A stretch of 27,648 nucleotides of DNA from assembly GCA_000969725.1 (NCBI GenBank), contig JXSR01S002463.1; one strand, 5' to 3'. Positions 24,201 to 27,017 of the stretch are shown one piece after another. Positions within the stretch are counted from its first letter, which is position 1. Every line of letters begins with the position of its first letter. Origin of the DNA: Ophiothrix spiculata. Its lineage: Eukaryota > Echinodermata > Ophiuroidea > Amphilepidida > Ophiotrichidae. The notes under the pieces were generated by a model, which saw only the letters and a program-made list of their open reading frames with translations, did not search any database and was not told where the DNA came from. The translations under genes and the position numbers were made by a program.

Positions 24201-27017
24201 GTTGAACATGCATCTACAATTTGATACCATACAAATATTAACTGCTTATGAGTGTGATGGTAAAAATATACCATCCCGAATTGAAAGATCTAAAATAATA
24301 AATAACATAGAATTGATGGCTTGTGAAATGGAACAATAAATCTTTCAATGAGGGATGGTATATTTTTACCTTCACACGAATTTAAGCAGTTAATATTTGT
24401 TTTATATAACTCATCTATAGATTCTAGTCATTTGATAACACATTTAAACTACTGTACTTACCCATTACCCATGTAGCAGAAAGCAATAGGTCCCAACTGT
24501 ACACTGCAGTTTTCATATACTATCAAACAGATGAAAGTGATGGTAAAAACTATCAAATGGATGATAGTTATATATCAGATAGTAAAAATGGTCATGTGTT
24601 ACAATCTTACCAATCAAATGACTAGAATCTATGGATGAGTTATATAATAAAAACTATCATCAAGAATACTGAAAATTTTATAATTATTCAAATACTGCAT
24701 AAGGCGACGAAAATAAAATAAACCTGTTTTACGGGCCCAACCAAACATAAATTTGCGTTCTTGAAGGTTTTTTTAGTTTTACCAAAACCATATAAAATCA
24801 GCCATTTTTCAATTTGGCCAAAATTTAACAATTTTGGTTATTTTTTTATAAAAGAATTTCTTTGTACAAAAAAAAATCTATTTTTTTCCCAATTTTTGGG
24901 TTATTTTAGGCAAAAAAACCCCTTTTTAGAAAAACATTCGCCCGACCGACCGACCCTACTTGAAACGTCCGCCCACCCGTAAAACAGGATTTTTTTTCCC
25001 CGCCGCCTAAGTGTGTTCCTTGTTAAAATCATCCCACTCCATTTACTAAGTTTAGTCAAACACAATCATGGCTCCTTGCTAATTAACATGGTGCTAAAAC
25101 TAGGCCACAAGTTACGACTCCTCATAATAGGCTAGTCATTGATATACCCATTAATCTATCTAATGTTGTAACATATGCTGACTCACATATATTCATTTCA
25201 TAGTTTAACTTTGTACTGATTTATCCCAAACTTATTCGTGCAAAACCGACGATTACTTGTATTTAAACAAAGACATAAATTTGGATGATTCAGACGAATA
25301 ATGGTGACGAATCCACTGGGAACTAATAAAACTGGAGCTATTTAAATTAGCTACATTCTCTAAATGTTAGAGTTAACATTTAGCATTCACGATTAAAGAA
25401 CCCTCTTTAAATTTAGCATACTAAATGATGCATTGAGTAATCTGGCAAAGCCATTATTGCTGGAGCGTATTGGATGCAATTTAACTTTTGAACCTGGTTT
25501 CATAGATACATGGTGTCCTAATTAATACTCGCAAGTTTTGGTTACTGAAAACCCAACACTTCCTGAACAGAACTTGATACATAATGGCAAAGTATCTGCA
25601 ATTGTAAATAACACAGAAATCTACAAATCCAAGAACTTAGTCAGAAAATGTCAAATTTGATCTTGATTTTGTGCCATTAATTACCTGTTTCCAGTTCGAT
25701 ACATAGATTCAAAGCCTTCCAAGCTACAGTTCCTACTGCCAATAGTCACTGCAATGATGTCACCAAACTTCTGGCCCAAATCTTTGCCTGCAATGTTGAT
25801 AAGTGTTCCACCTTCAAAAGGTCCTGATGTAGGGTAGATCTATTCACACAAAGTCAAAAATTTGTGGTTACACAATTTGCTACTTTTATATTTCAACAAA
25901 GATAACTTTTGTTCAATAACCGTAGTTGACTCTCAATCCATTACGAAAGAAGAATATGTACACAACAACTTTGTTGATATTACAACCAAATCCCACAATA
26001 TTCTCATTTAATTCTTAAGACTATTTTTTAATTTTTAAAACAGTTGATACAGCTTAATTGGGACATCATGGGAGTGGCCAATATATATACCGATTAACTA
26101 AATGTCCTGATTAAGCAAATGTACACATACAAATAAGGTTCCTACTAAATATTTGAATTGCCTTAAAAGTCTGGTTACATGGACACCGATTAAAGATGCA
26201 ATTCATGTGATGTGACAAAAACCTCACCTATTTTCTAGCAAGATAAAAAGAAGAGTAAAAGAAAAATATATGCTGAAAATTTTACTTGATTCCGACCATT
26301 CGTTTTCAAGTTACGAGCTTTTCAACATTTTAAAATTCTCCATTGGCTACTGTGTAGTAATTATTGTCAGGACAAGACACTAAACGACACATTTTCTCAT
26401 TTTACTTAAAAATACAAGCACATTTGAAAGAATGGTTTAGGGATTGTAATATATACCAGTCGAGGATTCTTTCTTACTAGCTAAAAACCCTCAACTTTGA
26501 TAAAGGTGACCTTTAGGATGAAAAGTGAATCATGAATTGCCCCTTTAAGCAGTGCTGACTCTATTGATTACTGCATGTTCAAGTTCAGCTCTGACAAATA
26601 TTAAGCAGTGCAGAAAAAAATTGGTATACTCAAAGAGTTTTTTTGCTTCTATGGAGATGTAACTACATGTGCATGCATGTGGCTGTGACAACCCTTGGAT
26701 TTCCCAGGAGATCTGTAGTGAAAGTTTTACAACTGCGAGCGAAACTTTGTAAAATGTGTCGAGGTCATGTGAAATTTGCACCAGTCACCTATATTATGTA
26801 TGCATGGTTAGGCCTACCTCATGAACTCTAGGTGCTGGGCAGCCAAGTTCTGAGTCATCTTGTGGTATCCATACTCCGCTGTTACACCCAGGGCTACCCT
26901 GAACACCGCATGTATGCGAGTCTTTACACCAGCCACATAACAGCTCCTGCCTGGTGGTCTCTTCTGAGACGCAGCGACTGCAGTCTGGACGACCGATGGA
27001 ACAGTTGTACAGGGTCA
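3137..27017 (-). CDS. Plexin-family semaphorin receptor, 3' part (24 exons, 5' partial)
   Basis: Single-pass cell-surface receptor for semaphorins; the cytoplasmic region of the family is a GTPase-activating domain for Rap/R-Ras-type GTPases. Joining 24 exons through GT-AG introns with matching phases gives about 1120 residues. They read, in order: PSI domain (1-66), IPT/TIG repeats (67-424), transmembrane helix (about 448-470), coiled-coil-like juxtamembrane segment, first GAP half (about 504-712), RBD-like insert (about 713-838), second GAP half and C-terminus (to 1120). The arginines expected of plexin GAPs are present: the RR pair at 640-641 and the LRFW arginine at 971. Extracellular sequons occur in exons 1, 2, 5, 7 and 8. 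Full plexins are about 1900 residues, so Sema and the first PSI repeats lie past the right edge. Subclass is uncertain: several GAP/RBD stretches recall vertebrate D1/B plexins, but the C-terminal VTDL PDZ ligand of those classes is absent. No promoter is in the window. Confidence 0.96.
3623..3752. repeat. Long hairpin / foldback MITE
   Basis: Arms 3623-3667 and 3708-3752 are about 90% complementary over 45 bases, including an exact TATTGGACAATGTAAACA, with a 40-base spacer. Non-coding; probably a small foldback element. Confidence 0.85.
3885..4212. mobile_element. hAT-like MITE (8-bp TSD) nested in older palindrome
   Basis: Inverted termini CCTGGGGGAGGGCACT and AGTGAGCCCCCCGGG are flanked by perfect 8-bp duplications GACCTACT (3877-3884 and 4213-4220). 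The 328-bp interior repeats GGGGGTC(T/A)AG.(G/T)AA-type words and is non-coding. Outside it, about 3830-3855 and 4228-4254 are inverted copies of each other (GGAACAAAAGGTTTCAAGAC and its near complement), so it appears to have landed in an older foldback. Confidence 0.87.
4414..4710. mobile_element. MITE with perfect 27-bp TIRs
   Basis: The termini 4414-4440 (starting CATCCATTATGAGACGATAG) and 4684-4710 are exact reverse complements over 27 bases. The 243-bp interior has no coding capacity; it includes CpG-containing segments at about 4441-4530. No unambiguous target duplication was seen. It sits 64 bases downstream of the exon 23 donor. Confidence 0.88.
4775..4990 (-). CDS. Plexin exon 23: GAP domain, last large exon
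   Basis: Seventy-two codons, phase 0, acceptor TATTTTTCAG and donor CCCAG|GTGAGA. It encodes D.P.NKLLFAKDVPTYRKMVDKYY, then TLKLLHEYAYRYHAQ. Equivalent to the D(S/A)P.NKLL(Y/F)A(K/R)(D/E)(I/V)..Y(K/R).(M/W)V(E/D).YY and (A/L)LHE(I/L)Y.Y(I/T).(K/R)Y motifs ending the plexin GAP domain. The frame reads through the donor for a few codons; that extension is intronic. Confidence 0.97.
5028..5455. mobile_element. TTAA-type MITE, family 1, truncated copy
   Basis: Begins TTAAAGGGACTGGTCTAG and is similar over about 420 bp to 19461-19900. The similarity ends near 5455 and the right inverted terminus is missing. Its left end lies about 40 bases upstream of exon 23's acceptor. Confidence 0.82.
5751..5898 (-). 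CDS. Plexin exon 22: GAP domain with second catalytic Arg
   Basis: The acceptor is TTGATTGCAG and the donor is GCTAAA|GTAAGT. With the split Ser codon it encodes SLLLRFWLNSITHPDYLFDI, then VVEASLGVVAQALVDAC and RTEHKLAK. The Arg of LRFW is a catalytic-site residue in plexin GAPs. The VV.ASL.V.AQ...DAC.RTEHKL run is, from memory, closest to vertebrate plexin-D1. Confidence 0.97.
6110..6611. repeat. 33-bp minisatellite, about 15 copies
   Basis: Tandem array with consensus start GCATGTAAGAGGCAGCCATT. Fifteen copies of the core GCCATTATGCA are spaced 33 bases apart, except one 36-base unit with an insertion near 6184-6190. Variants alternate at a few sites (GGCAGC or GACAGC, ATTTTC or ACTTTC, CTATGC or CTTTGC). 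Because 33 is a multiple of 3 and the unit has no stop in several frames, long open frames arise on both strands (6039-6671 minus; 6041-6658 and 6108-6641 plus). These are artefacts of the repeat. It sits in intron 21. Confidence 0.95.
6655..7023. mobile_element. TTAA-bounded MITE, family 2, copy A
   Basis: Bounded by TTAA at 6655-6658 and 7020-7023 with inverted ends (AAAGGGGCAATTCATGA and TCATGAATTGCACCTTT). The reverse complement aligns over nearly its whole 369-bp length to 26190-26548. It also contains an internal palindrome TTGTCGGGGTCCCGACAA at 6829-6846. TTAA targeting suggests piggyBac-type mobilisation; no transposase is encoded. Confidence 0.85.
7251..7411 (-). CDS. Plexin exon 21: second GAP half
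   Basis: The acceptor is TCTTTTTCAG and the donor is AATAG|GTACGT. Fifty-three codons with YIDGMLKTVL, VIKRLFDFFDQQ and a DPDVIHLWKSN segment. This matches the F(V/I)D.(L/F)...(L/F)........(A/V).K(Y/R)(F/L)FD(F/L)(L/F)D(E/Q)QA........D.D..H.WK(T/S)N pattern of the plexin GAP domain. Confidence 0.96.
7412..8157 (-). other. Plexin intron 20, part without elements
   Basis: AT-rich intron sequence. Apart from the LINE fragment beyond 8158, I see nothing that I can name. Confidence 0.65.
8158..8740 (+). mobile_element. CR1/L2-like LINE fragment (broken ORF2 C-terminus)
   Basis: The frame at 8158-8550 contains LQHLQNWGAKLIF, LHWLPVKQCILYKQFLYVYK and LAPKYLISSL. This is the region downstream of reverse transcriptase in CR1/L2-type ORF2 (LQ.VQN.AARL...LHWLPV..RI.(Y/F)K.....K.L...AP.YL). 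After frameshifts near 8510 and 8556 it continues as LSVPTLWNAL, then SFKKGLKTYLFPK and a stop at about 8626. A 3' UTR with GGTATAAATGCCATTCATGTG follows. Inactive, and antisense to the plexin. Confidence 0.88.
8830..8955 (-). CDS. Plexin exon 20: second GAP half, start
   Basis: Forty-two codons, phase 0, acceptor TTTCCTCAG and donor ACAAAA|GTAAGT. It encodes a basic loop (MIRGGRSENV), then ITDFHFSRQLSTK, matching the (I/V).(E/D)(I/F)(Y/H)(L/F)(T/S)R.L..K segment of plexins before the helix in the next exon. Confidence 0.94.
9073..9436. mobile_element. MITE with about 50-bp terminal inverted repeats
   Basis: The left arm 9073-9127 (containing CTAATAAAATAATGGCCTAA) is matched by the reverse complement at about 9385-9436 with only a few differences. 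The roughly 260-bp interior is non-coding and includes a perfect palindrome, ATATTGATTTAAATCAATAT, at about 9289-9308. A target duplication is not clear. Confidence 0.8.
9585..9755 (+). mobile_element. CR1/L2-like LINE 3' end
   Basis: From 9591 the frame reads MKTFKKQLKSYLFTIAYNN then a stop. This is the usual C-terminus of CR1/L2-type LINE ORF2 (S(S/T)FK..LK(T/S)YLF). A short 3' UTR follows, with GCGCTCGCTTTATAAATG and an (ATTG)n tail at about 9727-9744. Only this 3' stub survives; it is antisense to the plexin. Confidence 0.8.
10009..10109 (-). CDS. Plexin exon 19: RBD-GAP linker
   Basis: The acceptor is AAAATGCAG and the donor is CACATT|GTAAGT. Thirty-three codons of mostly charged linker ending NNYQWHI. 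The WH(I/L) tripeptide matches the conserved W.L element at the start of the second GAP half. The least conserved exon; support comes from phase and splice sites. Confidence 0.88.
10110..10477 (-). other. Plexin intron 18
   Basis: Intron of 368 bases, AT-rich. Nothing recognised. Confidence 0.75.
10478..10592 (-). CDS. Plexin exon 18: RBD-like domain end and linker
   Basis: The acceptor is CTTTTAACAG and the donor is TTAG|GTGGGT. It begins ISDGAYVAIVDK, the (V/I).DG..VA(L/I)V strand that closes the RBD. An acidic, Pro-containing linker without recognisable motifs follows. Confidence 0.94.
10593..11459 (-). other. Plexin intron 17
   Basis: Intron of 867 bases. Short open frames on both strands (10767-11440) show no protein similarity that I recognise. 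No repeat boundary seen. Confidence 0.7.
11460..11563 (-). CDS. Plexin exon 17: RBD-like domain, middle
   Basis: The acceptor is TTTTTTTAG and the donor is TACCAG|GTAGGT. With the split Glu codon it encodes EWRRV, then a DIDET segment and WKKINTLYHYQ, matching the EWR...L.D.D.T......W(K/R)R(L/V)NTL.HY pattern of plexins. Confidence 0.96.
11672..12169. mobile_element. hAT-like non-autonomous DNA transposon (8-bp TSD)
   Basis: Starts CAGTGGCGTGCCCA and ends TGGGCACGCCAGTG, nearly perfect inverted termini followed inward by G-rich or C-rich runs. The 8-bp direct repeat TTCTAATG flanks both ends exactly (11664-11671 and 12170-12177), as expected of hAT elements. The 498-bp interior has no transposase coding. 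A CpG-rich hairpin-like GCACGCGTAGCACGCG is at about 11803. Confidence 0.88.
12371..12416. repeat. Perfect 22-bp inverted repeat (hairpin)
   Basis: Two perfectly complementary 22-base arms, beginning AATAACAGCATTTTTAAG, are separated by only TT. Nothing was added to place it in a gene. It may be one end of a MITE whose other end is lost. Confidence 0.9.
12703..12859 (-). CDS. Plexin exon 16: RBD-like domain, first part
   Basis: The acceptor is TATTCCCCAG and the donor is GATCTTG|GTAAGA (phase 1). It encodes 52 codons including SVSVLDVDTISQVKKKILD then Y.YRP..DDVDL. This is the ubiquitin-like Rho-GTPase-binding insert of plexins (V..LDCDT(I/V)(S/T)QAKEK(L/I)LD...). A DNDND run lies in a loop near the start. 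Confidence 0.96.
12895..13615. repeat. Dispersed-repeat-like block rich in TGACCT
   Basis: A non-coding block of about 720 bp. Its centre (13050-13290) holds eleven TGACCT hexamers and one AGGTCA, at several spacings. Its right end has GGCGGACAGCGAAAGGCGGA-type G+C-rich repeats at about 13553-13592. Composition and internal repetition suggest an interspersed repeat. No TIR or tail was found, so the edges are approximate. Confidence 0.5.
13910..14056 (-). CDS. Plexin exon 15: end of first GAP half
   Basis: Forty-nine codons, phase 0, acceptor TTTCCTTCAG and donor AAATT|GTAAGT. It encodes YPLYLLYSAIK, then TGPVDHVHGAAHYSLSES and LLREEVDYKE. This matches the plexin GEPL(Y/F).L(F/Y).(A/G)IK...(K/M)GP(V/I)D...A(K/R)Y(T/S)L..(R/K)L(L/I)R...(D/E)Y pattern just before the RBD. 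Confidence 0.96.
14454..14629. mobile_element. Short MITE with 13-bp TIRs
   Basis: The 176-bp element begins CAGGGGTGTGATT and ends with its exact complement AATCACACCCCTG. It is flanked on both sides by ACACTA (14448-14453 and 14630-14635), a probable target-site duplication. Non-coding, with repeated AAAATCCTGA words. Superfamily unassigned. Confidence 0.8.
14735..14801 (-). CDS. Plexin exon 14: GAP domain
   Basis: The acceptor is TTTTTTACAG and the donor is CTCAAG|GTAAGG. It encodes ADSIVGKLLSSWVALCLYDF and LK, equivalent to the (T/S)E(S/T)V.EK(L/M)L.NW...LY.(F/Y)(V/L) helix that follows the arginine finger. Ends in phase 0. Confidence 0.94.
14802..15390 (-). other. Plexin intron 13
   Basis: Intron of 589 bases. 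A CpG-rich patch at about 14940-15070 is unlike the surrounding AT-rich sequence. No element boundaries were found. Confidence 0.7.
15391..15468 (-). CDS. Plexin exon 13: GAP domain up to arginine finger
   Basis: The acceptor is TTGTTTCAG and the donor is AGAAG|GTAGAC. It encodes VLIPLMSVNIAEAVQKN then PKQLFR. The second Arg codon of the RR pair is split across the intron. The K.LFRR/LLRR pair is the position of the primary catalytic arginine finger in plexins. Confidence 0.94.
15469..15901 (-). other. Plexin intron 12
   Basis: Intron of 433 bases, AT-rich with short T runs. Nothing recognised. Confidence 0.75.
15902..15967 (-). CDS. Plexin exon 12: GAP domain, first half
   Basis: Short exon of 66 bases with acceptor TTCTTACAG and donor ACAGA|GTAAGT. 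It encodes GTIASLLMVYMILVDKLQYLT, equivalent to the (V/T).(A/F)SLL..AL..(K/E)(L/M)(E/Q)Y.T helix of plexin GAP domains. It is held in frame by AA|A (Lys) on one side and GA|T (Asp) on the other. Confidence 0.93.
16022..16187 (+). mobile_element. Retroposon-like insertion with (ATTG)n tail
   Basis: A G+C-rich block (CCCCGGGCCGGGCGG...) of about 160 bases in AT-rich intron DNA, ending in repeated ATTG/TTGA units at about 16164-16180. The tail type matches that of the LINE fragment at 9585-9755. No coding capacity. Boundaries and family are uncertain. Confidence 0.45.
16370..16707 (-). mobile_element. tRNA-derived SINE
   Basis: On the minus strand the element starts with a tRNA-like head. A box-like TAGCTCAATCGG lies at 16688-16699, a CTCGTTTGCGGTGCGAG anticodon-arm-like hairpin (loop triplet GCG) between the boxes, and a B box-like GATCGAACC at 16646-16654. 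The acceptor arms do not pair, so this is not a functional tRNA. A roughly 270-bp non-coding body follows, ending in a TAGTGCACTTTAAAT tail that resembles CR1/L2-type 3' ends. The open frame inside (16402-16629) is incidental. Confidence 0.75.
16834..16961 (-). CDS. Plexin exon 11: GAP domain, first half
   Basis: The acceptor is GATTATAG and the donor is GACAA|GTAAGA. It encodes 42 codons with the plexin pattern FGSLLLDKNFMRIFTQTLEEQ followed by an ARDK turn, equivalent to the LLN.K.FL..FI.TLE.Q segment of other plexins. Confidence 0.94.
16962..17469 (-). other. Plexin intron 10
   Basis: Intron of 508 bases, AT-rich, with no repeat or exon that I can recognise. Confidence 0.75.
17470..17612 (-). 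CDS. Plexin exon 10: start of cytoplasmic GAP domain
   Basis: The acceptor is TTGCTAG and the donor is CAGCAA|GTGAGT. Together with the last base of exon 9 it encodes AFAELQLSVDALASDLEG, then a GMPFL..YATRVLF stretch. Both are signature segments of the plexin cytoplasmic N-terminus. Confidence 0.96.
17613..17894 (-). other. Plexin intron 9
   Basis: Intron of 282 bases with no recognisable feature. Confidence 0.75.
17895..18129 (-). CDS. Plexin exon 9: transmembrane and juxtamembrane segment
   Basis: The acceptor is TAATTGCAG and the donor is CAAAG|GTGAGT (phase 1). It encodes 78 complete codons: a short extracellular stalk, one strongly hydrophobic helix of about 23 residues (from LMIYILAG to LLMIVV), a stop-transfer YRRK, then an Arg/Glu/Lys-rich helix. 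In plexins the corresponding helix forms the juxtamembrane coiled coil that controls GAP dimerisation. Confidence 0.96.
18411..18461 (-). pseudogene. Diverged partial copy of plexin exon 8
   Basis: Aligns without gaps to 18481-18531 at an offset of exactly 70 bases. About 38 of 50 positions are identical, and all 12 differences I counted are transitions. Read on the minus strand it would give MKLSDNSSVAPV where the exon gives MKLSGDSNVAPV, and the IPT cysteine becomes tyrosine. Similarity stops near the true donor and the GTAAGA site is not copied. It is most likely a decayed local duplication; an alternative exon cannot be excluded. Confidence 0.7.
18474..18623 (-). CDS. Plexin exon 8: last IPT repeat
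   Basis: Fifty codons, phase 0 at both ends, acceptor TTCACACAG and donor ACG|GTAAGA. It begins GENLN and contains an IGNDTC segment with a sequon and an LSCIPP strand, the usual IPT hallmarks. Its last 50 or so coding bases are present again, diverged, 70 bases further on in the next intron. Confidence 0.92.
18624..18955 (-). other. Plexin intron 7
   Basis: Intron of 332 bases with no recognisable feature. Confidence 0.8.
18956..19207 (-). CDS. Plexin exon 7: IPT region with candidate furin site
   Basis: Largest exon in the window: 84 codons, phase 0 at both ends, acceptor GTGTTTCAG and donor TTTTG|GTGAGT. It has a conserved SISMTCPSPP strand, then VRRQRRQSES, which matches the furin consensus R-X-(K/R)-R. 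This lies about 130 residues before the membrane, a region where vertebrate B-class plexins are known to be cut by proprotein convertases. An NVT sequon and a tyrosine-rich stretch follow. Confidence 0.93.
19208..20242 (-). other. Plexin intron 6
   Basis: Intron of 1035 bases. About half is a complete TTAA-bounded MITE (19461-19991). Nothing else was recognised. Confidence 0.8.
19461..19991. mobile_element. TTAA-bounded MITE, family 1, complete copy
   Basis: The 531-bp element has TTAA at both edges (19461-19464 and 19988-19991) and inverted termini AAGGAACTGGCCTAGATTC and GAATCTAGGCTAGTCCCTT. The interior is about 75-80% similar to the truncated copy at 5028-5455, including the shared words GAAAACACA and ATAGTCACACCACCATCA. 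No transposase. The TTAA target is typical of piggyBac-mobilised MITEs. Confidence 0.87.
20243..20336 (-). CDS. Plexin exon 6: third IPT repeat
   Basis: The acceptor is GTATACCAG and the donor is ACTAAG|GTGAGG. It encodes SGGRPFRVSGTNL followed by a TVQDP motif, typical of the GG..(V/I)(S/T)G.NL turn of plexin IPT repeats. It ends in phase 0. Confidence 0.92.
20337..20952 (-). other. Plexin intron 5
   Basis: Intron of 616 bases. It contains a CpG-dense patch at about 20560-20720 in otherwise AT-rich DNA, next to several TATAGTTTTT words at about 20420-20560. No coding signal. Confidence 0.75.
20953..21117 (-). CDS. Plexin exon 5: second IPT end and start of third IPT
   Basis: The acceptor is TTTTCCAG and the donor is AAATC|GTAAGT. 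It encodes 54 complete codons. The section ending NFTYADNP is the usual closing strand of a plexin IPT repeat, after which PVISDVQPKK begins the next one. Two sequons (NLS and NFT) suggest extracellular glycosylation. Confidence 0.92.
21118..22177 (-). other. Plexin intron 4
   Basis: Intron of 1060 bases. Its 5' third is a hAT-like MITE (21768-22144). The rest, 21118-21760, is plain AT-rich sequence. Confidence 0.8.
21768..22144. mobile_element. hAT-like MITE with poly(G) end (8-bp TSD)
   Basis: Starts CCAGGGGGGGGGGGAGCT and ends AAGCCCCCTCCCCCAG. The 8-bp duplication ACTTCTGT lies at 21760-21767 and 22145-22152. The interior repeats AATTT(G/C)-type words with CCAAATTTGC; the open frames inside (21827-22356, both strands) are not genes. 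Confidence 0.85.
22178..22314 (-). CDS. Plexin exon 4: second IPT repeat, first part
   Basis: Starts in phase 0 with DPVILDFFPKIGPKAGGT, the canonical start of an IPT repeat, and continues to a GDVQCEVQ strand. Two donors are possible, GAG|GTACAA and CAAAG|GTAGGC. The second, at 22176-22177, is chosen because it alone keeps frame with exon 5. The donor lies only about 25 bases from the target duplication of a hAT-like MITE. Confidence 0.92.
22315..22887 (-). other. Plexin intron 3
   Basis: Intron of 573 bases, AT-rich. I see no repeat, RNA gene or further exon in it. Confidence 0.8.
22888..23008 (-). CDS. Plexin exon 3: end of first IPT repeat
   Basis: The acceptor follows a run of T (TTTTTTTCAG) and the donor is TACAGA|GTAAGT. 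The exon begins with the base that completes the Ser codon and ends in phase 0. It encodes 40 residues, including a cysteine and the strand VEISLGDVYFEYR that closes the IPT sandwich. Confidence 0.92.
24150..24202. repeat. Hairpin 1 of foldback cluster
   Basis: Arms of 25 bases (ACTTTAAATTATGGCATTTT... and its complement) with two mismatches and a 3-base loop. Confidence 0.85.
24231..24400. repeat. Hairpin 2 of foldback cluster
   Basis: The left arm 24231-24289 and right arm 24340-24400 are inverted repeats of about 60 bases with several mismatches. They share GGTAAAAATATACCATCCC, its complement, and AGCAGTTAATATTTGT. The spacer is about 50 bases. Confidence 0.87.
24401..24650. repeat. Hairpin 3 of foldback cluster
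   Basis: The left arm about 24402-24437 and right arm about 24613-24648 are complementary over 35 bases with one mismatch (CATTTGA/TCAAATG ends, GATTCTAGTC core). The 175-base loop contains repeated ACTATCA/TGATAGT words that could pair again. Its left arm directly abuts hairpin 2. Confidence 0.87.
24700..25010. mobile_element. Possible MITE with about 35-bp imperfect TIRs
   Basis: The left end (AAGGCGACGAAAA..., then CCTGTTTTACGGG at 24723-24735) is mirrored on the right by CCCGTAAAACAGG at about 24975-24987 and ...CGCCGCCTAA. The interior is rich in T and A runs with CCGACCGACCGACC at about 24943. Non-coding. Confidence 0.7.
25685..25839 (-). CDS. Plexin exon 2: first IPT/TIG repeat, N-terminal part
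   Basis: Starts in phase 0 with IYPTSGPFEGGT, the typical opening of a plexin IPT repeat (P..GP..GGT), then a glycine-rich strand and an NCS sequon. The donor is AACAG|GTAATT, leaving two bases (AG) that combine with the first base of exon 3 to give Ser. Confidence 0.93.
25840..26817 (-). other. Plexin intron 1
   Basis: Intron of 978 bases with GT-AG ends, phase 0. It holds one TTAA-bounded MITE (26190-26548). I see nothing else in the remaining sequence. Confidence 0.85.
26190..26548. mobile_element. TTAA-bounded MITE, family 2, copy B
   Basis: In the opposite orientation to copy A (6655-7023) and similar along its full length. TTAA lies at 26190-26193 and 26545-26548; the ends are AAGATGCAATTCATG and CATGAATTGCCCCTT. 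The internal palindrome of copy A has decayed here (TTGTCAGGACAAGACA). Confidence 0.84.
26818..27017 (-). CDS. Plexin exon 1 in window: PSI domain
   Basis: The acceptor is a pyrimidine-rich tract ending TTTCTAG and the donor is GAG|GTAGGC. The exon starts with the last two bases of a codon and ends in phase 0. It encodes 66 residues with eight cysteines in the PSI pattern (NCS, PDC, SRC, LLCGWC, HTC, GC, GC), followed by CPAP leading into the first IPT strand. By position before the IPT run it matches the last plexin PSI repeat. NCS is a possible N-glycosylation site. Confidence 0.93.

Larger units (their letters stand above)
23009..25684 (-). other. Plexin intron 2 (largest in window)
   Basis: Intron of 2676 bases. 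It contains three foldback structures in a row (24150-24650) and a roughly 310-bp element with inverted ends (24700-25010). The flanks at 23010-24140 and 25015-25680 are AT-rich, with small hairpins only, for example 10-bp arms at about 25357-25380. Confidence 0.8.
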
